Part shown: positions 34,855 through 43,923 of the stretch, piece after piece
How positions within the stretch are numbered: position 1 is the first letter of the stretch
Layout: each line of letters opens with the position of its first letter
DNA from: Beijerinckiaceae bacterium
GTDB taxonomy: Bacteria > Bacteroidota > Bacteroidia > Chitinophagales > Chitinophagaceae
DNA length: 64,000 nucleotides
Assembly (NCBI GenBank): GCA_903970475.1
Contig: CAJCIQ010000211.1
Location: forward strand, 30,442-94,441
Reading direction: 5' to 3'
The notes under the pieces: generated by a model
What the model was told of the DNA's origin: nothing
The model's input: the letters and a program-made list of their open reading frames with translations, nothing else
Database searches by the model: none
Program-made: the position numbers and the translations under genes

Positions 34855-35292
34855 TTAGGATTTAGAGGTAGAGAAAAAGGAAGCGGCGGGGGCGCCGGTA
34901 TTGTTATGTACCAGGTTACCTTTCAAGGATTCATTCATCACAGCGTTGACTTCTGCGCCCAAGGTTACCGGATCAAAAGGTTTATACATCACTTTGACCA
35001 CATTCCCACCCTGGGGTATATCCAACGGTAATTGGGTACCGGTGATCAGGATGATGGGAATATCCCTGTACAGCATGGAGGTCGATAAATGGGCAACCAA
35101 TTCAAAGCCTCCGATATTTTGCATCTGCACGTCACAGATGATCAGGTTGGGTTTAATCCCTTTAGACAATAAATGCAACACTTCAACCCCGTCAGCGGCG
35201 GTAAATACAGCATAAGATTTATCAAAGACGGCCTTCAACAAGCGCAACAAGGGTTCATTATCGTCTACGAGGAGCAAAGTAGGTTTGGTCAT
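34855..35292 (-). CDS. Single-domain response regulator (receiver only)
   Basis: A 145-residue CheY-like protein from Met at 35292 (MTKPTLLLVDDNEP); a 13-codon upstream extension to 35331 is unlikely. The receiver has the acidic pair Asp10/Asp11, phospho-acceptor Asp54 (IICDVQMQ), Thr in LITGT, and Lys in VMYKPFDP. There is no output domain; the last 25 residues are a low-complexity Ser/Ala tail. It is the first gene of the minus-strand exopolysaccharide arm and lies 8 bp before a transferase that carries its own receiver-like domain. It may relay phosphate or bind the transferase directly (inference). Confidence 0.9.
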   Translation of the reverse strand: MTKPTLLLVDDNEPLLRLLKAVFDKSYAVFTAADGVEVLHLLSKGIKPNLIICDVQMQNIGGFELVAHLSTSMLYRDIPIILITGTQLPLDIPQGGNVVKVMYKPFDPVTLGAEVNAVMNESLKGNLVHNNTGAPAASFFSTSKS

Positions 35293-35331
35293 GATATAGG
35301 TGTTAGTAGATTGCAGCGTTGCAGTGAACAA

Positions 35332-35673
35332 ATTGGTTGCAGCAAGGTTGGCATAAAGACCAACCTCCGGGGAGATGGCTATCAGGCCACCAGCCCCCGG
35401 AGACCAGGGTTGGGGAGAGGGACCGTTCTGTGAGCAATTTGCTTTGATGCATGATATCCATTTTATGGTTTGAGAGGTAGCAAAAAAACCGTTCCAGGAC
35501 CATTTTGGCTCCCAGGATACGGTTTCGTGGGCTAAAGTAGAATACGAAAATGGTAATGGAGGATCAAAATGGGTGAACGCAGGGAAAATCCTCGTGAACG
35601 CTTGAAATTGGACAGATTAAAAAAAAGCCCCTCTTTCTTTCTTAAGAAAGAGGACTTGCTCTAATTTAGTTCC
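35332..35673. other. Divergent intergenic region at the exopolysaccharide locus centre
   Basis: About 340-380 bp separate the receiver gene (minus) from the GT2 gene (plus), so the two main arms of the locus start here. Apart from one strong hairpin (35628-35655) I see no gene. No promoter on either strand matches TTG-N19-21-TAnnTTTG well. Confidence 0.4.
35628..35655 (-). terminator. Hairpin with U-run on the minus strand, 20 bp before the GT2 start
   Basis: CCTCTTTCTT (35630-35639) pairs with AAGAAAGAGG (35644-35653), a perfect 10-bp stem with a 4-nt loop. Plus-strand A-run 35618-35626 makes a T-run after the hairpin on the minus strand, the form of an intrinsic terminator. No minus-strand gene ends here, so it would end either an unannotated minus transcript or act as a leader hairpin for the plus-strand GT2 gene. 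Confidence 0.5.
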
Positions 35674-36897
35674 ATGCTTCTGGCGAAAATTGCCTTGTTT
35701 GGCTCTTGGTTACTCATATTATATAATTACGGGGGTTATGCCCTCCTGGCCCTGATCCTCAGGAAATGCCTCCCCACTCCCGTTAAAAAACCCTCCCTGA
35801 CAGGGGCCACTCCGGACGCCGGGAGCGGAGACGCCCCCCTCATTGATGCCGACAAACCCGCCCTAACCTTTATCGTAGCAGCTTATAATGAGGCCGATAT
35901 TATTGCCGGTAAAGTGCGCAACTGCCTGGACCAGGATTACCCTATGGATAAGGTAGAATGGTTATTCGTAACCGATGGATCCAACGACGCCACCCCGGAT
36001 ATCCTGAACACCTTTGGTCAGGTAAGGCTCCTGCACCGACCTGAACGTATGGGGAAAACAGCCGCCCTCAACAGGGCCGTAGCCGAAGCGACTCATCCTA
36101 TTATTATAGCGTCCGACGCCAATACCTTTCTGAATAAAGAAGCCATCCGTCTGATGGCAGCTCACTACAGTGATCCATCCGTTGGTGGGGTAGCGGGCGA
36201 AAAAAAGGTTCTCTCTACCGGTGCTGCCGTTGGTCAGGGGGAAGGACTCTATTGGAAGTATGAATCAGCACTAAAAGTAATAGACTCGGATTTCTATTCG
36301 GTGGTCGGCGCTGCCGGAGAATTGTTTTCCTTTCGCAAGGATTTATATGAACCCGTGGAAGCCGATGTGATCCTGGACGACTTTATCATCTCCATGCGCA
36401 TCACTGAAAAGGGATACAGGGTTGTCTATGAACCCCGGGCCATTGCCAGTGAAAACCCTTCCTTTTCCTTTGAAGACGAAGGCAAAAGAAAGGTACGCAT
36501 TGCCGCAGGCGGATTTCAGGCGGTGGCCCGTTTGGGTGGATTATGGAAGGTATGGCGGTTTCCCAAACTGTCTTACCTCTACATCAGCCATAGGGTGATG
36601 CGCTGGTGGGTAAGCCCCTTTTGCCTGATCGTTGCATTTATTGCATCCAGCGTACTGGCCGTCGCAGCCACCCTTCCTACTCGTGCGGTTCATTCCATAT
36701 ATGTATACATTTGGATAGCCCAGGCCCTGTTCTATATAGCGGCCTTGGTATCCCCCATCCTGCCCGATAAGGGTCCGTTTAAACTCGCCAAACTGCCCCG
36801 CTACTTCCTATTTATGAACCTTTCTGTGATTCAGGGTTTCTTCCGTTGGATCAAGGGTTCCCAATCGGCTGCCTGGGAAAAAGCGCGTCGCGCATAG
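35674..36897 (+). CDS. Membrane-anchored glycosyltransferase family 2
   Basis: A 407-residue enzyme with an N-terminal helix (about 5-30), a Pro-rich linker, and a GT-A domain (about 62-300) with TFIVAAYNEAD, TDGSND at 100-105, the SDAN metal motif at 147-150, and an LDDF catalytic-base motif. It carries GKRKVRIAAGG where processive enzymes have QxxRW. Two to four helices close the protein (about 305-385). It is the first gene of the plus-strand exopolysaccharide arm. It probably transfers a sugar to a lipid-linked intermediate at the inner membrane. Confidence 0.9.
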   Translation: MLLAKIALFGSWLLILYNYGGYALLALILRKCLPTPVKKPSLTGATPDAGSGDAPLIDADKPALTFIVAAYNEADIIAGKVRNCLDQDYPMDKVEWLFVTDGSNDATPDILNTFGQVRLLHRPERMGKTAALNRAVAEATHPIIIASDANTFLNKEAIRLMAAHYSDPSVGGVAGEKKVLSTGAAVGQGEGLYWKYESALKVIDSDFYSVVGAAGELFSFRKDLYEPVEADVILDDFIISMRITEKGYRVVYEPRAIASENPSFSFEDEGKRKVRIAAGGFQAVARLGGLWKVWRFPKLSYLYISHRVMRWWVSPFCLIVAFIASSVLAVAATLPTRAVHSIYVYIWIAQALFYIAALVSPILPDKGPFKLAKLPRYFLFMNLSVIQGFFRWIKGSQSAAWEKARRA

Positions 36898-37000
36898 CCA
36901 CTCTTTCTGAGCTTTCCCTCCCAATTCCCAGCGTTAACCAAAAAAACCAGGCACTTCACCCAATTGCCCGGATTGGGATACTATGGAGTTATACTTTTAC

Positions 37001-37028
37001 CCTGCCATACTCTAAAGTGTAAGGCAGG
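37001..37028 (+). promoter_or_regulatory. Leader hairpin before the giant secreted protein gene
   Basis: CCTGCC (37001-37006) pairs with GGCAGG (37023-37028), with TAC/GTA pairing inside after one A-A mismatch. A TACTTTTA element (36992-36999; one mismatch from TAnnTTTG) lies just 5', so the hairpin would form at the start of the transcript. Confidence 0.35.
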
Positions 37029-37074
37029 ACAAATTTAACTGCTTATCCCTATTCACCACAAAAACGCAGTCTAG

Positions 37075-40000
37075 ATGCACAAGCTCTACCTGGTTCTCTT
37101 TTTAATTTTTAACGGTTGTTTGCTGGAACAGGCAAATGCTCAATCTATCATCCTTCCCACGGATCCGATCGTAGATTTCACCTCTAGCAGTAATCCTACA
37201 GTACCGCCCAATAACAACACCATCTACAAATGGGGAAGGGACTCATCCCTGAACTGGAACACCGTAGAATGGAAATGCTATGTCATCAATGGCATGCCCT
37301 TCAGGGTGCACTTCCCCCTGTCCTATCAACCAGGTGTGGCAGACGGAAAGCTCTATCCCCTGATGGTATTTCTGCATGGAGCCGGCGAAGCTGGTCCCGT
37401 TACAAACAACGAAACCCAACTCTACCATGGAGGACAGGTTTTCCAGGCGGAGACTGACGGAGGAAACTTCGATGCCTATGTCGTGTGTCCTGAGAGCACC
37501 GGTGGCTGGGGAACGCAGCAATGGCAATCCATTACCTATATCATTGACTACATGATCGCCAACAACAAGGTGAACATGGCCAGGGTCGTATTCAACGGCC
37601 TTTCCGATGGTGGATATGGCGTATGGGGCATGGATAACCTGTATCCCAATTACATTGCGGGTGCACTGCCGATGTCTGCTTGCTCTCTGAACTATACAAC
37701 TTCTTCCTATATTGACTCGGCCATGTTTACCCCCTACTGGTTGTTCCAGGGCGGGGAAGATACAGGTCCCGCTCCTTATACCACCAACCAGGTATTGCCT
37801 TATTACTATGGTGCAGGCACTGACCTGACGTTTACCTTATTCCCTACCCAGGGTCACGATACCTGGGACAGCGCCTGGCTGGAACCCAACTTCTTCCCTT
37901 TTGTGCTGGCTTGTAATGAAGCCAATCCCTGGCCCTTATTTGGTCGCACCAAATTCTGCCCTGGTGATTCCATTAACGTAACCATGGGCCTGGCCCCTGG
38001 TTGTCAGGCTTACCAATGGGCCTTAAACAGCACCAGCAATCTGATCTCTGGCGCTACGACCAATACCTTGACCGTTCACGCAGCAGGTGTATATTATGCC
38101 CGCTATGAACGTAATAATATTTGGTCTGCCTGGTCTCCTACGCCTTGCGCCATTGTCGTTCAAGGCGCCACCCAGACGCCCAATATTACCCTGGCCAATC
38201 CGCAAACGGATGCCATTCCCGGTCCCGATGGAACCAACAGCGTGACCATGAGTTTACCTGCCGGAGACTCTGTATATTCCTGGTTTAAATTAGGTTCTTC
38301 TGCGGTCTTAAGTACCACCAATACGCTTACCGTAACACAGCCAGGCGATTACTACGCTTCCGACATTCCTCAATATGGATGTGCTTCTATCCCATCACCC
38401 ACCTTTGAAGTCATCAACGCCCAAGGGGCAAATGCACCTTCGGCGGCTGGTTCTTTAGTGGTACACGCCCTGAGCTATACCAAAATTTCCCTGACCTGGG
38501 CAACCCAACCCAATCCTAAAAATGCACCTACTGCATTTGAAGTATACAGGGGTACCCACACAGGAGGTCCCTACACTTACCTGGGCCAGACCCTTCCTTC
38601 TGTACTTGCCTGGACAGACTCTGCCGGTCTGAGCGCAGGTACGACCTATTATTATATCATCAGGGCCATCGATACCTCTGGTGCGGCTCCTGTCTCTGTA
38701 GAGGCACACGCTACGACCAACAAGGATGTTACGCCGCCTACGGCGCCCCGGAATCTGGTGGAATTGGGCAGCACCAACTCTTCCATAGAGGTAGGCTGGA
38801 ACACGGCCACCGACAACGTGGCCGTAGACCATTACAACATCTATGTCAATGGCGTACTTACCTATAAAACAACGGATACCATATTCTATGTCAGCGGACT
38901 TAAGGCCGGACAATGGTGCGTGATTACGGTTGCTGCGGTAGACCCCAGTGGAAATATAGGACCCTTCTCCAACCAAGTGAGCGGAGCCGCTGTTTACGGT
39001 GGCCTTACCTATAAGTACTATACGAGTACTACAGCACCAACTTCTGTGAGCAACATCCCTTCTATGAAGTTGCTGGCTACCGGCTTCTCTCCCAATACCA
39101 ATATTAACTTATATACCAGCGCCACCACCTCCAACTTCGCCTACGTGTGGACAGGTTATATCACCATCCCTGTCAATGGGACGTATACCTTTGCCACTGC
39201 TTCCGATGACGGCAGCGCCCTTTGGTTCAATAGCCTGACCCCAACCGGCACACCTACGGTCAATAACGATGGTGCTCATGGAACGACTACCGTATCGAGT
39301 TCCGCTATGACCCTGACTGCCGGTACCTATCCCATCTGCATTGAATATTTCCAGGCAGGCGGAGGTTATGCCATGACCACGGAATGGTCCTGCCAGCAAT
39401 TGAATGGCAATACCACCCTGGTATCCATCCCCAACCAATACTTTACCGGAACGGCTTATCCTCCCGGAACCATACCTGCCAAACCTACTAAGATTATAGC
39501 CCAGGCTCAATCTTTTAACAAGGTGCAGGTTTCCTGGACCAACAATGCGACTAACCAAAGTGGATTTGAAGTCTATAGGGCTTCCAACGTGGCTGGTCCC
39601 TGGGTCATCGTAGGATCCCCCACCGGTTCTACCACTACCTTTATAGATAGTACCGCAGCTCCTGCAACTAAATACTACTATAAAGTCCAATCCATCAACA
39701 GCACGGGAGAATCCGGATTCGACACCGCCTCCCTGGGTGGCTTATCCTATAATTATTACGAAGCCAACTTCGGTTCGCCCATTCCCTATTACCCCAATTA
39801 TACACCGGTTACCAGCGGAGAACTATCCAACTTCTCCCTCAACATTGCCAATAGTTATGCGACTACCTACTTTGGTATGTTGTTCTGGGGTTATATCAAG
39901 GCGCCCGCTACGGGAACCTATACTTTTGCCACCGGCTCAGATGATGCGTCCAACTTGTACATTGGTGGCTATGCCCCTGCTTACAAGGTGGTAAGCAATG

Positions 40001-43000
40001 ACGCCCAGCAGTCCCTGACCACCAAAACAGGCACCATTAACCTGACGGCCGGTCAATACTATCCGATTTATGTAACTTATGACCAGGGCACAGGGGGATA
40101 TACCCTGAATGTATCCTGGACAGTTCCGGGTAGCTCTACTTCTGTGGCCATTCCGGATTCAGCCTTCTATAATCCCAATTGGACGGCGACCACAGCAGCC
40201 TTACCCGCTGCGCCGGTAACCCCCACCCTGACCGGAACATCACCCACTCCTTCGAAGGTCCAGTTGACCTGGACAGACACGTCTTCTTATATCAGTACCT
40301 ATACCTTAAACCGCTCTATAGGTGATTCCCTGCACTTCCAGTATTTAACCGTCATGAACAGCGGCTGCACCAAATACCTGGATAGTGGTTTATTCGGACA
40401 CCAAACATACTATTACCAGTTACAGGCTACCGGCGTAGGTGGTACATCTGCCTGGACCCATGCTACGGGCGTCACTACTTTGGATCACTCCCCTACGGTA
40501 GTTGCTACCCCCAACCAGACGATCCGTTACGGAACCACCACGGTATTAACCTTTAATGCCACGGATTCCGACGGAGACGCCCTGACCTTTACAGGCGCGA
40601 ATCTGCCTACAGGATGGGCCACCCTGGTAGACAACCACAATGGCACGGCAACCCTGACCCTGACCCCTGCTGCCGGCAATGCCGGTACCTATACCGGTGT
40701 AGGCGTGAGCGTAAGTGATGGGTACGGTGGAACGACGGTAAGTACGTTTACCCTGACGGTAAACAACAATTACCCTCCTGTGTTTACGACAGTTTCTCCT
40801 GTGAGCATCAATACAGGAAGCTCCTTAAGTATACCGCTGACGGCTACCAGCCCCAGCGGAGACAACATGACCTTTGCCGTTAGCGGTGTACCCAATAACT
40901 ACACCCTGGCCACTGGCCCTAATGGTTCTGACACCCTGAAACTGACCCCCACCTTCGGCGCAACCGGTAGCTATACCGTAACGGTGACGATTACCGACAA
41001 CCAAGGTGGCATTACGACCAGCACCTTCCCTGTGACAGTGGTGTTCTCCAACCCGACCAGGATCGCTTATCTGCGCATTAATGGCGGAGACAGCGTGGGT
41101 CATCCATGGAATAATATCGATGGTCCGACTTTAAATACCATCCTGGATACCACAGGAGCAGCCACTCCCTGGACCTTTAACTTAAACACCACTTATTGGG
41201 CTACCCTTCAGTCAGGACCTGAAACAGGAAACAACAGCGGCGTGTTCCCTGACCTGGTTGAACACGATCTCTATTATTTCGGTAAGACGGACGACTGGGG
41301 CATGCCTGATTCCATACAACCGTCCATCAGCGGCCTGGATAAAACCAAGCTGTATAACGTCACCTTCTACGGAGGTAGTGTCTACAACTATGTATCTACC
41401 AACGGAACGACTGTGTATGCCTCAGAAGGACAGTCCGCCGCCCTCTATGTGCAGGGTAATACCCAGAACACCGTAACCCTGAGCAACCTTTCACCAGACT
41501 CAACGGGTACCCTCACCTTCCACCTCACCAAAGCCAACGACGGGGTAACACCCATTGGTGTCCTGAACGCCATGGTGATCACCCAGGAATTTAATGATGG
41601 AACCAAACCGCTCAGTCCCTATGGACTGGCTGCCAACATCGGTGCAACTGCGCCCCAGGTAGTTCTAACCTGGTCTGATTCCGCCTATAACGAGTCCGGA
41701 TACGAAATCTGGAGAGCGACCAACCCTGCCGGACCCTGGACCCAGATCCTGCCGGATGCCGGGGCTAAGGCAGTGACCTACACCGATAGCAGCACATTGG
41801 GCTTCACCACTTACTACTACCAGGTAAGGGCCGTGAACAGCAACGGATACTCCTACTGGAGCAACGTGGCCACCATTTCCACACCTGATAGGGTGCCCAA
41901 CCTGATCCCTGTATCCAACATCAGCCTGAATTGGGGTACCAACGATACAGTACAGGTGATCACCACGGGTGGTGCAGGTAACACCATTACCCTGAAAGCC
42001 AGCGGCTTGCCTGCCTTTGCCAACTTTACCGACAATGGAAACGGCACCGGCACCCTCATCGTCAATGCCCCCGATTCCACAACGGGTAGTTACAGCACAC
42101 CCGTGATTACCATGACGGATATTGCAGATTCTGTACGTACGACTTCCTTCTCCATCATGGTGAAGAATCCGCAGATCTCTACGGTATACGTTCACTTCTC
42201 TGATGGCGTCAATAACGGACCTCAGCCCTGGAACAACATCACCGTATATCCAGCCGCCGGTAATGGTCAAGGCAACCTGCTCAACGATGCCAACACCAAC
42301 TCCGGTCTGAACCTGACCTTCCAGACCCAATTCGAAGGCGTCAGCGCCGTAGGGGAACAAACGGGTAACAACTCAGGCATCTTCCCTGACCCTGTACTCC
42401 GCTCTACCCTGTTTGAAAATGGATCTCAGACCGATTCGATACAGATCAGCGGCCTGACACCGGGTACCAATTACAACTTCAAGATTTACAGTGGTACCGA
42501 TTGGGGTGTTTCAGGGCCCACCACCTTCACCCTGAATGAAGGCCAAAGCCAAAGCATCAACCCGGCCTATAACCTGACCAACCTGGTACAATACAACAAC
42601 ATCACGGCCAGGGCAAACGGTACGGTGTCTATCGGTATGACCAAGTCTTCCGCCGCCCAAGCCGCTTACTGGAATGACCTGATCATTGAAGGCTTCAACC
42701 CCAATACCTTGACCATTGAAGGTCCTTCCAACCTGCATACCACCGGTGTAACCCGTAACAAGGTCATGCTGGCCTGGCAGGATAATTCCTGGAACGAAAC
42801 AGGAGAGGAAGTTTGGAGGACTACGGATTCTACCGATACCTATAAACGGATAGCAGTCCTGGCAGCAGGTACTACGGCTTACACCGATAGTAACCTGACT
42901 TCCAACATGACCTACTACTACACCGTAAGGGCTGTCAAAGGAAGTACGCCTTCTACCTACAGCAACCCTATAGCGGCCACCACCAGTGACTACGCCGTCT

Positions 43001-43890
43001 ACATGGAGTTCAACCAACCCAACCTGAACCTGGCTGGATTGCCCTGGAACCCCATGAATGAGCAACCCGCTACCGGAACCACCTGGAACAGCCTGTTTGA
43101 CGATCAGGGTAACCCAGTGAGCTGGACCATGGTATTGTCAGGTCTATGGGCCGGAACCACCAACCAGGGTATGCAAACCGGTAACAACTCCGGAGCCGTT
43201 CCTGATATCGTTGCCGTGGACAGCTATGTACTGTTTGCCGGTCAACAGGGTGGATTCAACATCACGGGTCTGGACCTCAAGAAGACCTACAACGTGACCT
43301 TCTTCAACTCGATCAACTTCCAGGCCCCTGCTTCTACCAGCTTCACGGTAAATGGTAAGAGCGTGATCCTGAATGCTTCACAGAATATTAATGGAACCGT
43401 AACGGCCTCAGGTATTAAACCCAATGCCAGTGGAAATATTTCCATCTCCGTTGCACCGCTGACACCCAGCACCGAATATGGTATCCTTAACGCCATGATC
43501 ATCAGGGCCTATACCGCCGACAGCAATGCCGTACCCCAGGCGCCGGTGACCGGAACGGGCAGCGGATCTGGTTCTGATGTAGCCGTGGAACAAACACTGG
43601 CCTCCACCGGAGATACGACCATTAAGGCTTTCCCCAATCCGTTCCAATCCACGGTAACCGTTCAGGTGCCGGTGGCAGAAAACGGGGATAATGCCCTGAT
43701 ACAACTGTACACGGTAAGTGGTACCTTAGTATATGCCGGTGAGTTTAAAAACCTCGTTGCCGGCGCCAACTATATCACCGTGAAACTGGAAGGTGGAAAT
43801 GTGCTGCCCGCTGGTATATACATGCTCAAGGTAGCCACCAACGGAAGTGTAGCACATACCAAAGTGATCAAGTTGCTTAAACAACAATAA
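37075..43890 (+). CDS. Giant secreted alpha/beta-hydrolase / PA14 / FN3 protein with T9SS sorting domain
   Basis: A 2271-residue surface protein. Residues 1-22 are a signal peptide (ending NAQ). An esterase-like alpha/beta-hydrolase domain (about 50-290) has FLHGAGEAG and nucleophile Ser177 in GLSDGG. Ig-like segments follow, then FN3 domains (about 458-547, 552-640, 802-886, 1043-1137), two PA14-like domains (about 642-792 and 888-1035; YTFATASDDGSALWF and YTFATGSDDASNLYI), and two cadherin/Ig-like repeats (1138-1325). A roughly 170-residue domain then occurs three times, each with TGNNSG and a following PD (about 1328-1508, 1702-1876, 1973-2145). The last 80 residues (AFPNPFQSTVTV to IYMLKVATNG) are a T9SS sorting domain. 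Probably a sugar-binding or polysaccharide-modifying surface protein. Confidence 0.93.
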   Translation: MHKLYLVLFLIFNGCLLEQANAQSIILPTDPIVDFTSSSNPTVPPNNNTIYKWGRDSSLNWNTVEWKCYVINGMPFRVHFPLSYQPGVADGKLYPLMVFLHGAGEAGPVTNNETQLYHGGQVFQAETDGGNFDAYVVCPESTGGWGTQQWQSITYIIDYMIANNKVNMARVVFNGLSDGGYGVWGMDNLYPNYIAGALPMSACSLNYTTSSYIDSAMFTPYWLFQGGEDTGPAPYTTNQVLPYYYGAGTDLTFTLFPTQGHDTWDSAWLEPNFFPFVLACNEANPWPLFGRTKFCPGDSINVTMGLAPGCQAYQWALNSTSNLISGATTNTLTVHAAGVYYARYERNNIWSAWSPTPCAIVVQGATQTPNITLANPQTDAIPGPDGTNSVTMSLPAGDSVYSWFKLGSSAVLSTTNTLTVTQPGDYYASDIPQYGCASIPSPTFEVINAQGANAPSAAGSLVVHALSYTKISLTWATQPNPKNAPTAFEVYRGTHTGGPYTYLGQTLPSVLAWTDSAGLSAGTTYYYIIRAIDTSGAAPVSVEAHATTNKDVTPPTAPRNLVELGSTNSSIEVGWNTATDNVAVDHYNIYVNGVLTYKTTDTIFYVSGLKAGQWCVITVAAVDPSGNIGPFSNQVSGAAVYGGLTYKYYTSTTAPTSVSNIPSMKLLATGFSPNTNINLYTSATTSNFAYVWTGYITIPVNGTYTFATASDDGSALWFNSLTPTGTPTVNNDGAHGTTTVSSSAMTLTAGTYPICIEYFQAGGGYAMTTEWSCQQLNGNTTLVSIPNQYFTGTAYPPGTIPAKPTKIIAQAQSFNKVQVSWTNNATNQSGFEVYRASNVAGPWVIVGSPTGSTTTFIDSTAAPATKYYYKVQSINSTGESGFDTASLGGLSYNYYEANFGSPIPYYPNYTPVTSGELSNFSLNIANSYATTYFGMLFWGYIKAPATGTYTFATGSDDASNLYIGGYAPAYKVVSNDAQQSLTTKTGTINLTAGQYYPIYVTYDQGTGGYTLNVSWTVPGSSTSVAIPDSAFYNPNWTATTAALPAAPVTPTLTGTSPTPSKVQLTWTDTSSYISTYTLNRSIGDSLHFQYLTVMNSGCTKYLDSGLFGHQTYYYQLQATGVGGTSAWTHATGVTTLDHSPTVVATPNQTIRYGTTTVLTFNATDSDGDALTFTGANLPTGWATLVDNHNGTATLTLTPAAGNAGTYTGVGVSVSDGYGGTTVSTFTLTVNNNYPPVFTTVSPVSINTGSSLSIPLTATSPSGDNMTFAVSGVPNNYTLATGPNGSDTLKLTPTFGATGSYTVTVTITDNQGGITTSTFPVTVVFSNPTRIAYLRINGGDSVGHPWNNIDGPTLNTILDTTGAATPWTFNLNTTYWATLQSGPETGNNSGVFPDLVEHDLYYFGKTDDWGMPDSIQPSISGLDKTKLYNVTFYGGSVYNYVSTNGTTVYASEGQSAALYVQGNTQNTVTLSNLSPDSTGTLTFHLTKANDGVTPIGVLNAMVITQEFNDGTKPLSPYGLAANIGATAPQVVLTWSDSAYNESGYEIWRATNPAGPWTQILPDAGAKAVTYTDSSTLGFTTYYYQVRAVNSNGYSYWSNVATISTPDRVPNLIPVSNISLNWGTNDTVQVITTGGAGNTITLKASGLPAFANFTDNGNGTGTLIVNAPDSTTGSYSTPVITMTDIADSVRTTSFSIMVKNPQISTVYVHFSDGVNNGPQPWNNITVYPAAGNGQGNLLNDANTNSGLNLTFQTQFEGVSAVGEQTGNNSGIFPDPVLRSTLFENGSQTDSIQISGLTPGTNYNFKIYSGTDWGVSGPTTFTLNEGQSQSINPAYNLTNLVQYNNITARANGTVSIGMTKSSAAQAAYWNDLIIEGFNPNTLTIEGPSNLHTTGVTRNKVMLAWQDNSWNETGEEVWRTTDSTDTYKRIAVLAAGTTAYTDSNLTSNMTYYYTVRAVKGSTPSTYSNPIAATTSDYAVYMEFNQPNLNLAGLPWNPMNEQPATGTTWNSLFDDQGNPVSWTMVLSGLWAGTTNQGMQTGNNSGAVPDIVAVDSYVLFAGQQGGFNITGLDLKKTYNVTFFNSINFQAPASTSFTVNGKSVILNASQNINGTVTASGIKPNASGNISISVAPLTPSTEYGILNAMIIRAYTADSNAVPQAPVTGTGSGSGSDVAVEQTLASTGDTTIKAFPNPFQSTVTVQVPVAENGDNALIQLYTVSGTLVYAGEFKNLVAGANYITVKLEGGNVLPAGIYMLKVATNGSVAHTKVIKLLKQQ

Positions 43891-43923
43891 ACTGGACGGA
43901 TTGTCCCTAATAAAGTAGAACAA

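Noticed and set aside
42511..43065. Long antisense frames inside the giant secreted protein gene (also 41665-42360 and 39109-39690)
   Set aside because: They mirror the Thr/Asn/Gly-rich codons of the sense strand and vanish outside the repeats; no independent protein features.
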